Made by a program: the position numbers and the translations under genes. Of a stretch of 64,000 nt of DNA, positions 1-12,304 are shown piece after piece. Under the pieces are notes generated by a model. It was given only the letters and a program-made list of their open reading frames with translations. It was not told where the DNA came from and searched no databases. Source of the DNA: Cyprinodon diabolis (taxonomy: Eukaryota > Chordata > Actinopteri > Cyprinodontiformes > Cyprinodontidae). Each line of letters begins with the position of its first letter. The first letter of the stretch is position 1. The stretch lies in NCBI GenBank assembly GCA_030533445.1, contig CM060065.1:47251964-47315963 (forward strand), written 5' to 3'.

Positions 1-129
1 ATTTACCACAATAGCAATGTATAGAGTGTATTTCTTTAATGTTAAGACTAGTTTAAAGTTATCTTCATTGAAAAGTACAGTGCTTTTCCTTCAAAAATAA
101 GGACATTTCAATGTGAGCCCAAACTTTTG

Positions 130-1185
130 AACGGTAGTGTATATGCTCCCAATCGGTAGAGTTATTAGACAGCATGGGATTACTTTCCACTGTTATGCCG
201 ATGATACCCAGCTATACCTGTCTATAAATCCAGATGAAGCTAACCCGTTACATAGATTGCAGGCATGTCTCGAGGACATAAAAACCTGGATGACTCTAAA
301 CTTTCTCCTTCTGAATGCAGACAGAACAGAAATTATAGTCTTTGGACCAGAGTTTTTGAAAAATAAGTTGATTAGTCAGTCACTTCACTTGGATGGGATT
401 AAACTGATTTCAGATAATAAAGAAAAACAAATCTTGGTGCTGTTTGCATCAGGATCTGTCATTTCAATCCCATATCAAGGAGGTTTCTAGAATTTCCTTC
501 TTTCATCTGCGAAATATTGCAAAAATTAGAAAAATCCTGTCCAGGGGTGATGCTGAGAAACTAGTCCATGCATTTGTTACTTCAAGGCTGGACTATTGTA
601 ATTCTTTACTATCAGGAAGTCCACAAACTGTAGTTAAAAGCCTTCAGCTGATCCAAAATGCTGCAGCCAGATTTTTGATGAAAATTAAAAAGAGAGATCA
701 TATCTCTCCTATCCTAGCTTCTCTTCATTGGCTTCTGTTAAATCAAAAATAGAATTTAAAATCCTCCTTATCCTGTTCTTGTATGGCTGTTACACCATCC
801 TGGAGAGAAATATCAACTCTGCTGCTGCCATCAACACCTTTGTTATTAGATGTTGAAGATCTGCCTGTTTTCCAGTGTATTCCTGTTTCTCTGACCGTGA
901 CTGGCCGGATGTGCTCTCTTCATCCTCTGAACTGGGAGCTGGTTCTGCTGGAGGTTTCTTCCTGTTAAAAGGGAGTTTTTCCTCTCCACTGTCGCTACAA
1001 GCATGCTTAATGTGAGGGATTGCATTCGAGTCAATGAGTCGATGCAGTCAACTGGTTTTCCTTAGATAGAAAACTTTGAATCAATTTGACTGTATGATCT
1101 GCTGAACTGTAAAGTGCCTTGAGAGGACATGTGTTGGGAATTGGTGCTATATAAATAAACTGAACTGAAGTAAATTGAATTGTGC
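130..1185 (+). mobile_element. Decayed L2/CR1-like LINE, internally deleted
   Basis: This is a broken non-LTR retrotransposon copy. The reverse-transcriptase active-site motif YADD (in CYADDTQLYLS) is read from about 190. A frameshift near 440 moves the frame to 444-752, which carries the typical C-terminal LINE stretch (FFHLRNIAKIR, SRLDYCNSLLSG, ASLHW). At about 750 the copy jumps directly into the LINE 3' UTR, so the last ~100 codons seen in the sister copy at 52967-53945 are deleted. The 3' UTR ends near 1180 in TATAAATAAACTGAACTGA-type sequence. Compared with the minus-strand copy it is the same family. Assignment to L2 within the jockey/CR1 group rests on remembered family resemblance. 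It cannot be active. Confidence 0.85.
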
Positions 1186-1328
1186 CTGCATAATGGCAGT
1201 GGTTCTAAACCGCACATGATGCACGAATTATTGTGCTGCCTGCACGCTCTCACTCGCATTAAAAAACAGCTCCTCACATAGTCTGAAATCCGGAACAATT
1301 TAGATGAGTCGAGGCATCCGTGAACAAC

Positions 1329-1371
1329 TAAATCAGGGAGTCTCTCCGAGCAGGAGAGACTCCCTGATTTA
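1329..1371. repeat. Perfect 19-bp inverted repeat (hairpin)
   Basis: Left arm 1329-1347 (TAAATCAGGGAGTCTCTCC) and right arm 1353-1371 are perfect reverse complements around a 5-nt loop (GAGCA). No flanking duplication was recognised. It may be a remnant of a foldback element. The rest of 1190-2160 shows no gene or clear repeat. Confidence 0.85.
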
Positions 1372-2165
1372 TGCTTGCAACTGTTTTAAGATGTGCAATC
1401 CCTCTAAAGTTAATAGAGTGTCTTAATATCCCATAGTAAGATATAAGAAATAAAAAAAGACTACAGTAGTAGCCATTCACAATTTCCCCGCTTTCCTTGA
1501 TGGGCCCTTGGCTGGCCACTAAAGATTCCCTTTTTAAACATCAATCTTTGTACTAAACTATTCTTATTGTCATGATTTGTGGACATTACAATCTAAAGAG
1601 AAGTGTTATCTCCTGGTCAGACCCTGTAATTCAGTGAAAGGGTGGAGCAGAAATAAAAAAAAAAATTATGCCCACGGGGTCACTCCAGTGGCTGCAAATT
1701 GGCTGTCATTCGGCTGGTATTTGATTTAGAAGGACCATTTTGAGTGGCTGCTACTCTATGTTTAATGCAATTAAATAGTTTTTAATGAAATACTATACAT
1801 TTGCAAAAAAGCTTTTAGGTGGAAAAAAAATCCTGTGTCAAGCTATAGGGAAGGTTTTTAAGATAGTGACACTGTCTAAAATAAAGGAACTTCACAAAAA
1901 TTATAAATATAGCTTACATTTACTGACAGAAGCCTTGTATTGATGTAATACATTTAGTAATAAGCGCCGAAATCAGTGTTGGTATGTTTAATTTCTTTTT
2001 CATTTTTCTATTAAGTATTGGCATCCAATGAGTCTAGATCTTTGAGTTTTTAAAGTAGTGCATTGTGCCACCCTGCAGCCCTTTGCTCATTTCCGTATAA
2101 TTGTGGTATGAACTGTATTAACATTACTTTTAAACTTGATTAATGTACTTTTCTTTATTGTTCAG

Positions 2166-2220
2166 AATTTAAAGTGAAGAAAGAAGTTCTTCTCAACAAT
2201 GGCCCAGCGATTACCTACAG
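2166..2220 (+). CDS. gvin1: Putative start exon of the very large GTPase gene
   Basis: A strong acceptor (polypyrimidine run ending TTGTTCAG at 2165) opens a short exon. ATG at 2199 begins M-A-Q-R-L-P-T, and the exon stops with one extra G at 2220 before GTACAG. This phase-1 end joins exactly to the phase-1 acceptor at 6621/6622 and makes GCC-TTG-TCA (A-L-S). The long exon downstream has no in-frame ATG between its upstream stop (6546) and its first conserved residues, so an N-terminal exon is required. This one supplies it through a 4.4-kb intron filled with retroelement sequence. 33 nt of 5' UTR precede the ATG in this exon, so at least one non-coding exon should lie further upstream. The join is inference. 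Confidence 0.5.
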
Positions 2221-2375
2221 GTACAGCATAATGTTAACTCGTACATTGATTTATCTTTAACTGTGCATGTTATTTTTTCTGTTTTATCTAGATCAAACCA
2301 ATGCAAAATGCAGCTGAGCCCCAGCTAGCCTTTATTAGTTATTACATCATCACCACATGCAGGACAGAGTAGGTC

Positions 2376-2378
<3 letters not shown>

Positions 2379-2434
<56 letters not shown>
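2379..2434. repeat. (TA)n microsatellite, 28 units
   Basis: Uninterrupted TA dinucleotides over 56 nt inside the proposed first intron of the GTPase gene. The flanks show no gene. Confidence 0.97.
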
Positions 2435-2438
<4 letters not shown>

Positions 2439-2639
2439 TACCTCACCCACCGTGGGTGGTCTCCATTTCTTTCCTCCAAGCTCGGGTCCTCTACCAGGGG
2501 CCTGGGAGCTTGAGGGTTCTGTGCAGTATTTTTGTTGTTCCTAGAACTGCACTTTTCTAGACCGTCGGATGGATGTCTAATGTATTTCCAGGGATCTGCT
2601 GTAACCACTCCTCAAGCTTGGGGGGTACTGCCCCGAGTG

Positions 2640-3262
2640 TCATGATGGCTTACAGAAATAACCCACATGAAGAACACACCACAGAAACGGGAGTAAAAGT
2701 TCAAACAGTTTATTAATATGTTCACACAAGTAAATCATTGGAAACAGGTTCTGGTCTGGGACAGACTTTACGAGGGTTTTCTGTAGAGAAGGTATAGTTA
2801 GGTTAGCCAGGGGGTCTGGGGAAATCTTGACAGAGTCTGATTCAGTGTTGTACCTGAAGGTATTCAGACAGACGCGGTGAGAGAGGGAACCAGTTGGGTC
2901 CAGAGTTCGTTGTTGCAGCAGAGAGCTTGCAGCGGCAGAGCTAGTTTTCAGATTAGAGTATAGACCTTGAGGGTTTGCCAAAGTTCTCTCCTGAGAACTG
3001 GAATCAGACAGAGCTTGTGGATCTTCAGATTAGCCAGAGTTCTCTCCTGAGAACTGGAATCAGATTGTGGATGTTCAGGTTTGGCTCGTGAGGGCAGGCA
3101 GACGGGTCTAGGAAGCAGAGAAGACAAAAACGGGTTAGATCTCAGGTTACTCCTCAGAGTATCAGACAACAGACTTAGCAGGCCCTGGCTCAGGTTTTGC
3201 TAACCATAACTTGGCAACACTCTGGCACTGAAGACAGGTCTGGCTGCTGCTTATGTAGCTGG
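2640..3262. repeat. Repeat-like block with a 26-bp direct duplication
   Basis: The block contains a 26-bp direct repeat, at 2983-3008 and 3039-3064 (begins GTTCTCTCCTGAGAACTGGA). Its end (GGCAACACTCTGGCACTGAAG ... AGGTGTG) resembles 14560-14680 elsewhere in the window, so it is probably a dispersed, retroelement-associated sequence. Open frames here show no recognised domain. Confidence 0.5.
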
Positions 3263-5530
3263 TCTCCTGATCAGCTGATGATCCTCAGGTGTGCCTGAAG
3301 CTCCTGCTCAGGAGACCCAGGGCGCTCTCTGCTGTAGACAGGTGGCAGAAACTCCAGATCCCAACACCGAGTGCCCCAATGACCACGGGTACCACTGATG
3401 CCTTGACCTTCCAGGTTTTTTCCAGCTCTTCTGTGAGCCCCTGTTATTTTTCTAATTTCTCATGCTCCTTTTTCCTTATGTTGCAGTCAAATGATATTGC
3501 TATGTCAACCACAACGGCTTTTGTCTGCTTTTTGTCCACCACAACAATGTTGGATTGGTATGTTATTAGCATTTGGTTCGTATGTATCTGGAAGTCCCAC
3601 AGGATCTTGGCTCATCATTCTCTACCATCTAGGGAGATGTTTCCCACTTTGACCTTGGGGTTTCCAGCCCATACTCTGCACAGATGTCCCTGTACACTAT
3701 TCCTGCCACTTGGTTATGGCGCTCCATGTAACCTTTCCCTACCAGCATCTTACACCCAGCAGTTATGTGCTGGATTGTCTCAGAGGCCTCTTTGCATGGT
3801 CTGCACCTGGGGTCTTTTCTGGTGTGGTAGATCGGGGTCTCTATTGTGCTGGTGCTCAGGGCCTTCTCCTGTGCAGCCATGATGGAAACCTCTGTACTAT
3901 GCTTCAGTCCTGTATTGTCTAGCCATTGGTAGGATTTCCTGATATCTGCTACTTTGGTTATGTTTCAGTGGTACATCCTGTGTAGAGGCTTATCCTCCAT
4001 GACGGAACCTCCAGCACCTTATCTTCTGTTCCCCATTGTCTGAGCCATTCTCTTAGCACGTTGTCTGTAGGAACCTTGTCCTAGATGTACTTATAGAGCT
4101 TGGATGTTTGATCCTAGATAGTGGCTCTCATGCTTACTAGTCCTTGACCTCCTTCCTTACGGCTAGCGTACAGTCTCAGGGTGCTGGATTTGGGATGGCC
4201 CCATTCCTGAGTCAGTATCAGTAGCCAGTCTTGTTGATTATTTGGCTGAGTGGGTTCAGACCTATGCAGAGCAGTATTGAGGAAAGCACATCTCCTTGGT
4301 ATATGCCACATTGAATGGAGACTTGTGCAAGTGTCTTGCCAGTGGCCTCAATGGTGATTTTCCTCAACCAGCAGTCAATGACCCAAGTGTGTGGCATTGA
4401 GTCGTAGGCTTTCTTGTAATCAATCCAGGCACTGCTCAGGTTATTGTTTCATGTTTTGCAATCTTGAGTGGCTGTTCTGTCTACCAGGAGCAGATTTTTG
4501 GCACCTCTGTTATTTTTACAGATTCCCTTCTGAGCTGTGCTCATGTAGTGATCCATCAGGATTGCTCGCACTTCAGTTAGCCATTCAGGGTGGTTCCCAT
4601 CTCTCAGCAGCTGGTTCATCTGTGCTACAAAGCATTCATAGAGTCCCATGAGTTTCATAAGCCATTAGCTGTGTAACATATCAGGACCTGGTGCTTTCCA
4701 GTCTTTCATACCTGACACTCTTTCTTGGATGTCTGCCAACGTGATGGTGACTAGAATCTGAACAAGGAGGTTGCTGAGGTCCCTTCAGAGCCACCAACCA
4801 CTGTGCATCACTGTTGTGTGCTGCCTCCTTCTCCCATATGCCTTTCCAGTACTGTTCAATTTCCAGCCTTGGTGGAGCTGTTCTACTACTGCTCCCATGC
4901 AACTGAGCATACACTTTTGCTGCTTGAGTACAGCGGGTTTACCCATCTGGCTTCATTGTCTCTCGTGAACCTCTTTAGGTGGCTGGCAAAGGCTTGGAGT
5001 CTTTATTTGGCAGTTTCCAGTGCTACAGGTACGGGCATCTGGCTGTACTTCTTCGGTACTTGCGTTTTCATTGCACCTTTTAGGGTCTCTGGCAGTTGAC
5101 TCACTTCTTTCCGTGTTGCCATGATATTAGCCTCCAGCCTTCTTTTTCATGGTGGGTATTTTATCACAAGGTTGTTCTTAAAGCCTAGCATCTCTAGGAT
5201 CACTGCTGCTGTGCAGTATATCAGCTCATTTGTGTCAGTGATGGTTGATGTAGGAACTGGTTGCCAAGCTGCATTCAGTTCTTCTAGTAGACTTTCTGAT
5301 GGTACTTCATTTAGTCTCTGTAACTGGCTGCGGGGTTGTTTGGTGGACATTTGCCATGATCATATTCTTCAGGTCAGCTGCTACCTCGTTCAGTGTGGTT
5401 GTGCTTATTGGGGCATTGTACCAAATCTCTGGTGGGGTTGGGGGGGGGGGGGGGGGGGGGTGGATGGTGGTTAACTTCCCTCTGACATTGAGTCCTGGTT
5501 CCACAGAACCAAACCTGACTAGCCCCATAT
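3263..5530 (-). mobile_element. Degenerate LINE remnant, RLE-type (Dong/R4/Rex6-like)
   Basis: Reading the minus strand gives a broken series of frames in family order. Near 4830 is YWKGIWEKEAAHN; near 4470-4650 a reverse-transcriptase-adjacent stretch; near 4150 LRLYASRKEGGQGLVSM; at 3629-3880 the cysteine/histidine segment YHTRKDPRCRPCKEA with QHITAGCKML; and near 3400 VVPVVIGALG. This order matches the C-terminal half of LINEs that carry a restriction-like endonuclease. Many stops and frameshifts break it, so it is dead. It lies antisense inside the proposed first intron of the GTPase gene. The clade name is from memory of family motifs; the LINE nature is firmer than the clade. Confidence 0.7.
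5440..5460. repeat. Poly-G tract, 21 nt
   Basis: A run of 21 G at the edge of the LINE remnant. It creates glycine- or proline-rich spurious frames on both strands. Confidence 0.97.
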
Positions 5531-6621
5531 AGACTATCTTCAGCAACCCTGGTACCTAAGAGGAAAACTTAAGTAGACATGGTTAAAATTAGTTAACACC
5601 ACATCGTCAAATATGAAGAGAAAAATATATATTCCAAGACTTGTATGATGGCAATGGGCGAACCTTTAAACATAATGGATTCTTTAAAAAGTAAACACAT
5701 AAAGATCACAAGTAGCAAGTATAATCTAAAAGCTGCTTACACCACAACACAAATGGTCAACACATCAAGTGGTCCAGTATCATAACAACCTTCCATAATA
5801 CTAATCAATAAAACATACAAGTTATCTATAAAATATTGAGCCACACCCACAAAGAGATCACTATCAGCACTGTCCAACACTATGCTCAAAGTAACGACTT
5901 TCTGTCAGGAACACAAGATTAGATCTAAAATAAATGTTTTTCAAACAATTCTCCTGAAAAATCACTCATTGAGCAGCACAAATTCATCCTGATGAATCCT
6001 GACTACTTATATTTGTTTCCTAATTTAAATTTACGTTTGCTTCTTTAATATTCCAGTTAAGTTGATATAAGCTTTTTTTGTTGTTCAAAAGTGAACACTT
6101 ACATTTTAGGTGTTATCATAGAAACTGATGATTATGAATTAATTGTAACTGGGTCTGCAACAGAAGTAAAATTTTCCTGATCATCTATAAGAAGACCCAT
6201 TTCACATACGTTTGGTTACACTGTGTTTGGTTCCTTTAAGCGTTTGTCTTCTACTGGAACAGAACAATCTCAGGTAATTTTATGAGTTTATCTCTAGTTC
6301 TTTGTTTAGCAAGACCTCCAAAAGAGAAGCAATAAAGGTTTTCAGGTCAGTCATTTTCTCTACTACAAAACACAAGACAAGCTTTCATGTACATATTTCA
6401 ATGCAGCAGTAATGAAATTCCCCCTGTAACTAACCTTCATACAGTACATGTGGTGGAAAATAAAAAGAAGATAAGAAAATAAGACTAAATATGAATTTTC
6501 TTTTTTGCAACCTCTGTTAAACTTAGTGAAAACTCTTCTGCTACATAACACACAACTTTAAATCCCACCAAAACTGTTTATTACAGAGTTACATTTGTTG
6601 TTTTGTCTGTTCCTTCTACAG

Positions 6622-9600
6622 CCTTGTCAGACATCATCTCCAAACTTGGACTGGATAACTATTATCCCAGCAAGCTCAGCCTTCAATCTTTGCTGGAGAT
6701 CAACAAGAACAGCATACATGAAGGCACGGTTTTATCACTAAAGGACATTCCATGGTATTTTCTTAAAAACCTTTTTAAGATCAATGCTGAATGCAGAAGC
6801 TGTTTTCAATTACCAGCTATCGAGGAACAAAATGAAGAAAATATTTTTTTGGAACTGGACCAACTCACATTAGATGAGAATGAAAATAAGGTTAATGTTC
6901 TTGACCTTATAGTAGCCCTTTACCTTTGTGCAGACAGCTTCTTGCAGCAAGAAATGTCTCTGAGAATGTCAATGTGTCAGTTTTCTGTCCCGCTGTTGTT
7001 ACCTCACAGCAACAACAGTCAGTGCTGCCTGATGCTTTGGGCTCTGAGTAGCATTGTTAAAGAGTGGTGTCCTCATAGTTTGTCTGAATCAAAAGGTTTT
7101 GTTGAGAAAATCCTTCTACAAGCAAATATTCCAATTTTTTCTTTTGTAAGACTAAAAAACAGCAGTTTATCAAAATCCCAGATGCTAAATCACATCCTTA
7201 GTCGTGGTCAACAAAACCACAATATCTTTATCCACAGAGATATGGAGGGAGGAGCAATTAAAAGAGAAATATCAAATGGACTGGTAGAGATTACCTGGTA
7301 CCTTCCCAGTGGGAAAGAAAATCTTGACATTTTTCCAGAGCCAGTTGCTTTTGCCAATCTGAGAGGAGACATCAGTGAGTCACTTGCACAGTTTAGTTTT
7401 CTTGTACAAGTGTCAACATCTATCTTTGTGTTTCTGGACAAGGTAGAGGAAAAAGAGCAGGAAACTTTGAATTCTCTGAAAGATTTTAGTGGAGAACTGT
7501 TCTTGGTTTTTAATCATATGGAGGACAAAGACAAACAAGGCATAGTGTCTGTCAAAAAAACTATTGAAAGACTAGGCCTACCATCTAAAAGGGTAATCAT
7601 CAAAAACAAAGGGCTTAATGGAGTAGAGATGGCAAAGAAACTTAGTGCAACTGCCAAGATCTCTTTGGAGAATATATCAGTCACAGTTGATACAAAAACT
7701 ATGAAAGAAAAAGCTCTTGAACTTGGTCTGATGGTGGATGAATGCAGAAGTGACAAGCAAAGAATGGCGGCTGACGAGATCATAAAAGAAATTATGCAAC
7801 AAAGTATCCCTGAGTACAAGAAGAACCAAATACCTTTGCAAGGGGAAAAGTGGAAAAGAATATCAAAGTTAGAGAAGGAGCTGTGTAGACCGGGCCAATG
7901 TGATGACAGTGAAGAATATATCTCTAGACTACATGAAGAAAAAAAACAAACTGAAAAAGAACAAGCAAAATGCAGATTGTCAAAAGAAATCCAGTGTTTC
8001 ATTGATAACATCTGCACAAGTGACAAAGAAAAACGAGATTTCTTCTTGAAGTGGTTGAAACTGAAGCTTGACACACACTCACGAGAACAACTCTCTGATC
8101 TAAGAAACAAATTCAAGAGTAAATGCAAGACAAAAGATGCAGAATGCATTAAAAAGTTGGATCAAGCTCTGATGGAGAGCTCTTTGGGAATCGAGCATTA
8201 CATGAGAGAGATCGGACTCATCTTTGAGTTTATGATGAAAAATACAAAGGAAATGTCCCATCTCCCTTGTTTGACTGCTGATCTGGTGATAGATGGACAT
8301 CCTCTAGAGCTTCTGGATGGTGATGCTTCCAACATCCCAGAAAAGTGGGTGTCAGCTGTACTGAATGAGGTCCATAACAAAGTTGGAAAAAGGAGCAGAT
8401 TGTTGGTCTTAACTGTTTTGGGTGTTCAAAGTTCTGGAAAGTCAACCCTCCTCAACACCATGTTTGGTGTTCAGTTTCCAGTGAGCAGTGGTAGATGTAC
8501 AAGAGGAGCCTACATGATCTTTCTCAAAGTTAAAGAAGATTATAGAAATGAGCTGAATTATGATTTCATAGTCCTCATTGATACAGAAGGTCTAAAGTCT
8601 CCTCAAATGGCTCAAATTGAAGACAGTTACGAACATGACAACCAGCTGGCAACCTTTGTCATCGGTTTAAGTGACATCGTCATTATCAATATAGCAATGG
8701 AAAATGTAAATGAAATGAAAGATATTTTACAAATTGCTGTTCATGCATTCTTGAGAATGAAGCACATTGGGAAAAAGCCTGTGTGTCATTTTGTTCACCA
8801 AAATGTTGCTGGAGTTTCAGCTCATTCTAAATGCATGTCTGAAAGAAAACACCTCCTAGACCAGCTGAATGAAATGACCCAGATTGCATCAGAAATGGAA
8901 AAACAACCAACTGATAAACTGTTCACAGATTTCCTGGATTATGACATGGAAAAAAACAACTGGAACATTCCAGGACTCTGGCACAGCACTCCACCAATGG
9001 CTCCAGTCAGCACAGGTTACAGTGAAGCTGTTGCTGATTTTAAGAAAAATCTTTTGGAGACCATAAAGAGCAACAGAGACAGTGAACCCACTCAAATCCC
9101 AGATTTTCTAGAATGGATGAGAAGTCTGTGGAGGACAGTTAAATATGAGAACTTCATCTTTAACTTCAGAAACACACTTGTGGCTCAGGCTTATGACAAC
9201 CTGTGTAAAGCCTTTAATGACTGGGATTGGGAATTCAGAAAAGAGATCAAGTCTTGGCAGAACAAAACAGAAATGGAAATATTAAACACTGACAATGATT
9301 CCAAACTGGAATGTTGGAATAAACAAGTCTCAGAAAAAAAGAAAGAACTGTCTAAAAAAATACAAATAGAGCAAATGAAGATGACAGAAAAACTGCATGA
9401 CTACTACAAGAGGAATGACAGACGTGTCAATCTGACAGAGAAATACAAGGTGGACTTTCTGAACAGTATCAAAGGCCTTGCCAATGAAATTCAACAAGCA
9501 GTAAGAACTAAATTGGACTCTGTCCTTGACCTAAAAAAAGCTAGGAAGGCAGCTGAAGAAATACAGAGAAAACACAGAGTCCTGATTGAAAGCAATGTCA

Positions 9601-11306
9601 TGGAGCTTCTAAATGTTTTCAAAATGTCAAACCTGTCCGATGATCAGCTGAAAAAAGAGTTTGAGAAGATGTGGTCAAAAGCTACAGCAAACTTGTCTGG
9701 CTTAGAAGAACGAGACATTGTTGGATGTGTCCTCAAACAGCTGAAGAAACATTTTGCTAATCGAAATGTCTATGAGGAATTACAGAGTGTGGACTTGAAT
9801 AAACAAGGAAGAGAACAATTTAAAGTTAAACCAGAATATGTTGACAGTTTGTGGAATAAATGTTTGGTAGGAATTAATTGCCACAAATTCCTTAATAGAT
9901 TTACAGATCTTGTCCATGAATCCTGTACACAGTTTTTAAGGGATGTAGTAGAAACAAATGAGGACTATAATGACTCTTTTACAAAAGATCTACTAGAAAA
10001 CATTGACAAGCTCCTTCAACAAAACTACAAGGATTATAAATTAAACCCAAAGTATGAGTTTGACCTAAAGGTTTACATCTGTGGCATTGCTTCAAGGGTA
10101 TTCCTTAAAATGCACAAAAAGTTTTTGTCAAACCTCAGTCCTCAAGCCCAGCTAGAAAAGTACAAGCCTGGATACTTGCAGGACTTTATTGATTTATACA
10201 AGAACAGAGATCACTGCCAACGTAAAGCTAATGACTACATACAGCTTTGTGTTAAACCAGCAGTGGAAGGCTTCATTAACAGATCCTTGGGAATAGCAAT
10301 TGTGGATGAAATCTTAACGAGCCATCATTCCACAAAGTACAGCTCACGCTCATTTTTCCAATACAATATTCAAAAGGAGCTGCTGCTAAAGGATGACTTT
10401 GACAGTTTCAGAAGTTACATCAACATGTATGAAACATTTGTCAAGCAATGGATATTTCAGCAAATCCAGCAACAAATGATACAAAATAAAACACTTTCAA
10501 AACTTAAGTCCATGACACTGAAAATCATATTTAAAAAAATTGCAGAAGCAATAGAGACAGTATCAAAAACACCAGGTGGTGTTCCTCTGCCAGATGACAA
10601 GGAAAATTCAAAAGAGCTAATCAAGAACCTGAGAAACGCTTTGGTTAAAGACATCTCAATCCCAGTGGAAGCAGAAAAATGTATCTTGTTTAAAATCCAA
10701 AGTACAAGCCATCCATTTATTAACAGTCTCAACATGGCATTGGAGAACCTGCACACCCAGATGCATGAAGAATATCAAAAAGCTGAAGGTATCACTGAAA
10801 CATTAAGAAAACTCACAGTTAAACCACAGGATGAGCTATTTAAACGTGTTTTTGGATGTGGGCATCAGTGTCCATTTTGTGAAACACCATGTGAGGCTGG
10901 AGGCAAAGACCACAAACTGCACAGTGCAGCATCCCATCGCCCAAAAGGTCTAGGTGGATATTTTAATGTTAACACTAAGAAGTTGAATAACTCACTGTGT
11001 ACAACTGATATCCAAAGCAACAGAAGATTTAGAAATGAAGACACTCAGGGGAAGTTTCATCCTTACAAGGAATATACCACATATTATCCAAACTGGCACA
11101 TTCCACCAGACTTCACCATTGAAGCATCAGACTACTGGAAGTACATCCTGGTGAGATATAATGATCAATTTGCAAAAGAATATGGAGCTGAACTAGCAGA
11201 TGTCCCTGATGCCTGGAAGAGAATCTCACAAGAAGAAGCTCTGAGAGGATTAAAAGAAGCTTTCAATGTAGATGTTGATGAAGATTCTCAGTCATCTAGG
11301 TCATAG
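6622..11306 (+). CDS. gvin1: Interferon-induced very large GTPase-like protein (GVIN/VLIG family), giant exon
   Basis: One uninterrupted 4,685-nt exon codes about 1,560 residues; with the proposed start exon the protein would be 1,568 aa. Families of this kind are interferon-inducible cytosolic or nuclear GTPases of the dynamin-related type, with the body in a single huge exon. The N-terminus has the family-like LGLDNYYPSKLSL. The GTPase core shows P-loop GVQSSGKST (about 608-616), a threonine-bearing switch (SSGRCTRGAY) and G3 DTEG (about 661). A VHQNV segment follows. Long charged helical stretches (about 370-540 and 880-1000) suggest coiled coil. A Cys/His cluster (GCGHQCPFC, CETPC) sits near residue 1420, as in relatives. 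The 5' edge is an acceptor (TTCCTTCTACAG, ending 6621), because no in-frame ATG exists upstream and a TTG at 6603 is not a credible start. The reading frame is intact, so the gene is likely functional. Interferon control is family knowledge, not seen here. Confidence 0.9.
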
Positions 11307-11705
11307 TCATTCCGTAAAAGTTTAAGAAAAAAAACAATCCACTGGACTTGGTTTCCAAGTTTTTGAAGACTTTTCGCTTCCCCTCCAGGAAGCTTTCTTA
11401 ATTCAAATGTCTGGATCCGCAATGAGTTTGAGTCTTTATATAGACTAGCTCATTTTATATTTTCAATATAAACAAAAACTTCTTTTTAAATATCTCAAAC
11501 TTTTATGTCAGATTTAACCTTTCTTAAGAATAGATTTCTTTACTATAAAGAGTTTTGTAAATCGGTTTTTACCATAATTAATTTTATATATTTTTAACAT
11601 TTGGCCATGCTTATGTGGCAACACTTGCCAGAGAGAATTGCAAATGCATTCAAAAACAAAATGTTTCATATGGTTTAATGGAACTAGCGTTTGTATTTTT
11701 ACCAG

Positions 11706-11711
11706 AATAAA
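11706..11711 (+). terminator. Candidate poly(A) signal AATAAA for the GTPase gene
   Basis: First AATAAA downstream of the stop codon, 400 nt into the presumed 3' UTR. Confidence 0.45.
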
Positions 11712-11801
11712 TGGATATCAGAAGCAATGAAAACCCTTTTTTTTTTTTTACTTCAAGTTGAATTATTGTTTATTTTAGAATTTAAAATTAAGATTTCTTT
11801 C

Positions 11802-12304
11802 TTAAAGCTACAGTGTGTAATAATTTCAGGGATATACAGTCAGAAATGTAATATATTATACATAACTATGTTATTTATCATCATCTACAAGCTCAGCCTC
11901 TTAACCTTAATATTTGCGTTGCCTTAGAATTCGTTATTTATAATTACATAGGAGCGAGTCTCGCAGCCATGGAGGCAGACATCTTTGCGCTACGGCGGCG
12001 CAGAGCCAACAAACTAGCGATTGCGAGATCGCCCATTACGCTCGAAAGTAACTACGGCAAGTTGAGAGAGATGAACTGAAATCTATACCCTACACAGACT
12101 AATGAAATACTATCTGTAAAATTATCTATGTAAACAAACCTCATCACTTGAGAAGGTAGGTGATGCGGACGTCGTGGAAGACATTTTGTCCCATAACGCT
12201 CGCCGTACTGTTGGGGGGGAGAAGCGGTGGGGGGGAGATGTTCATGTTGCTGGTCTGCAGTCTGGACATTAGATGTCGCTGAAAATTACACACTGTAGCT
12301 TTAA
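11802..12304. mobile_element. MITE with TTAA flanks and AGCTACAGTGTGTAAT termini
   Basis: Ends are inverted repeats: AGCTACAGTGTGTAAT at the left and ATTACACACTGTAGCT at the right. Each side is bordered by TTAA (11802-11805 and 12301-12304), the target duplication used by piggyBac-like transposons. The middle has no transposase frame. A GC-rich core (11950-12060) differs from the AT-rich flanks. Confidence 0.75.

Noticed and set aside
2357..2560. Frame with Tyr-Ile repeats
   Set aside because: Translation of the TA microsatellite.
3289..3882. 197-codon plus-strand frame
   Set aside because: Antisense to the LINE remnant, which reads as recognised protein on the minus strand; this frame has no domain.
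5121..5546. Glycine- and proline-rich frames on both strands
   Set aside because: Created by the 21-nt poly-G tract and antisense LINE sequence.
6603..6621. TTG at 6603 as start of the giant GTPase
   Set aside because: TTG is not a plausible start here and the bases form the polypyrimidine tract and AG of a splice acceptor.
7514..8149. 211-codon minus-strand frame inside the GTPase exon
   Set aside because: Shadow of the sense frame; serine/phenylalanine-rich and without domain.
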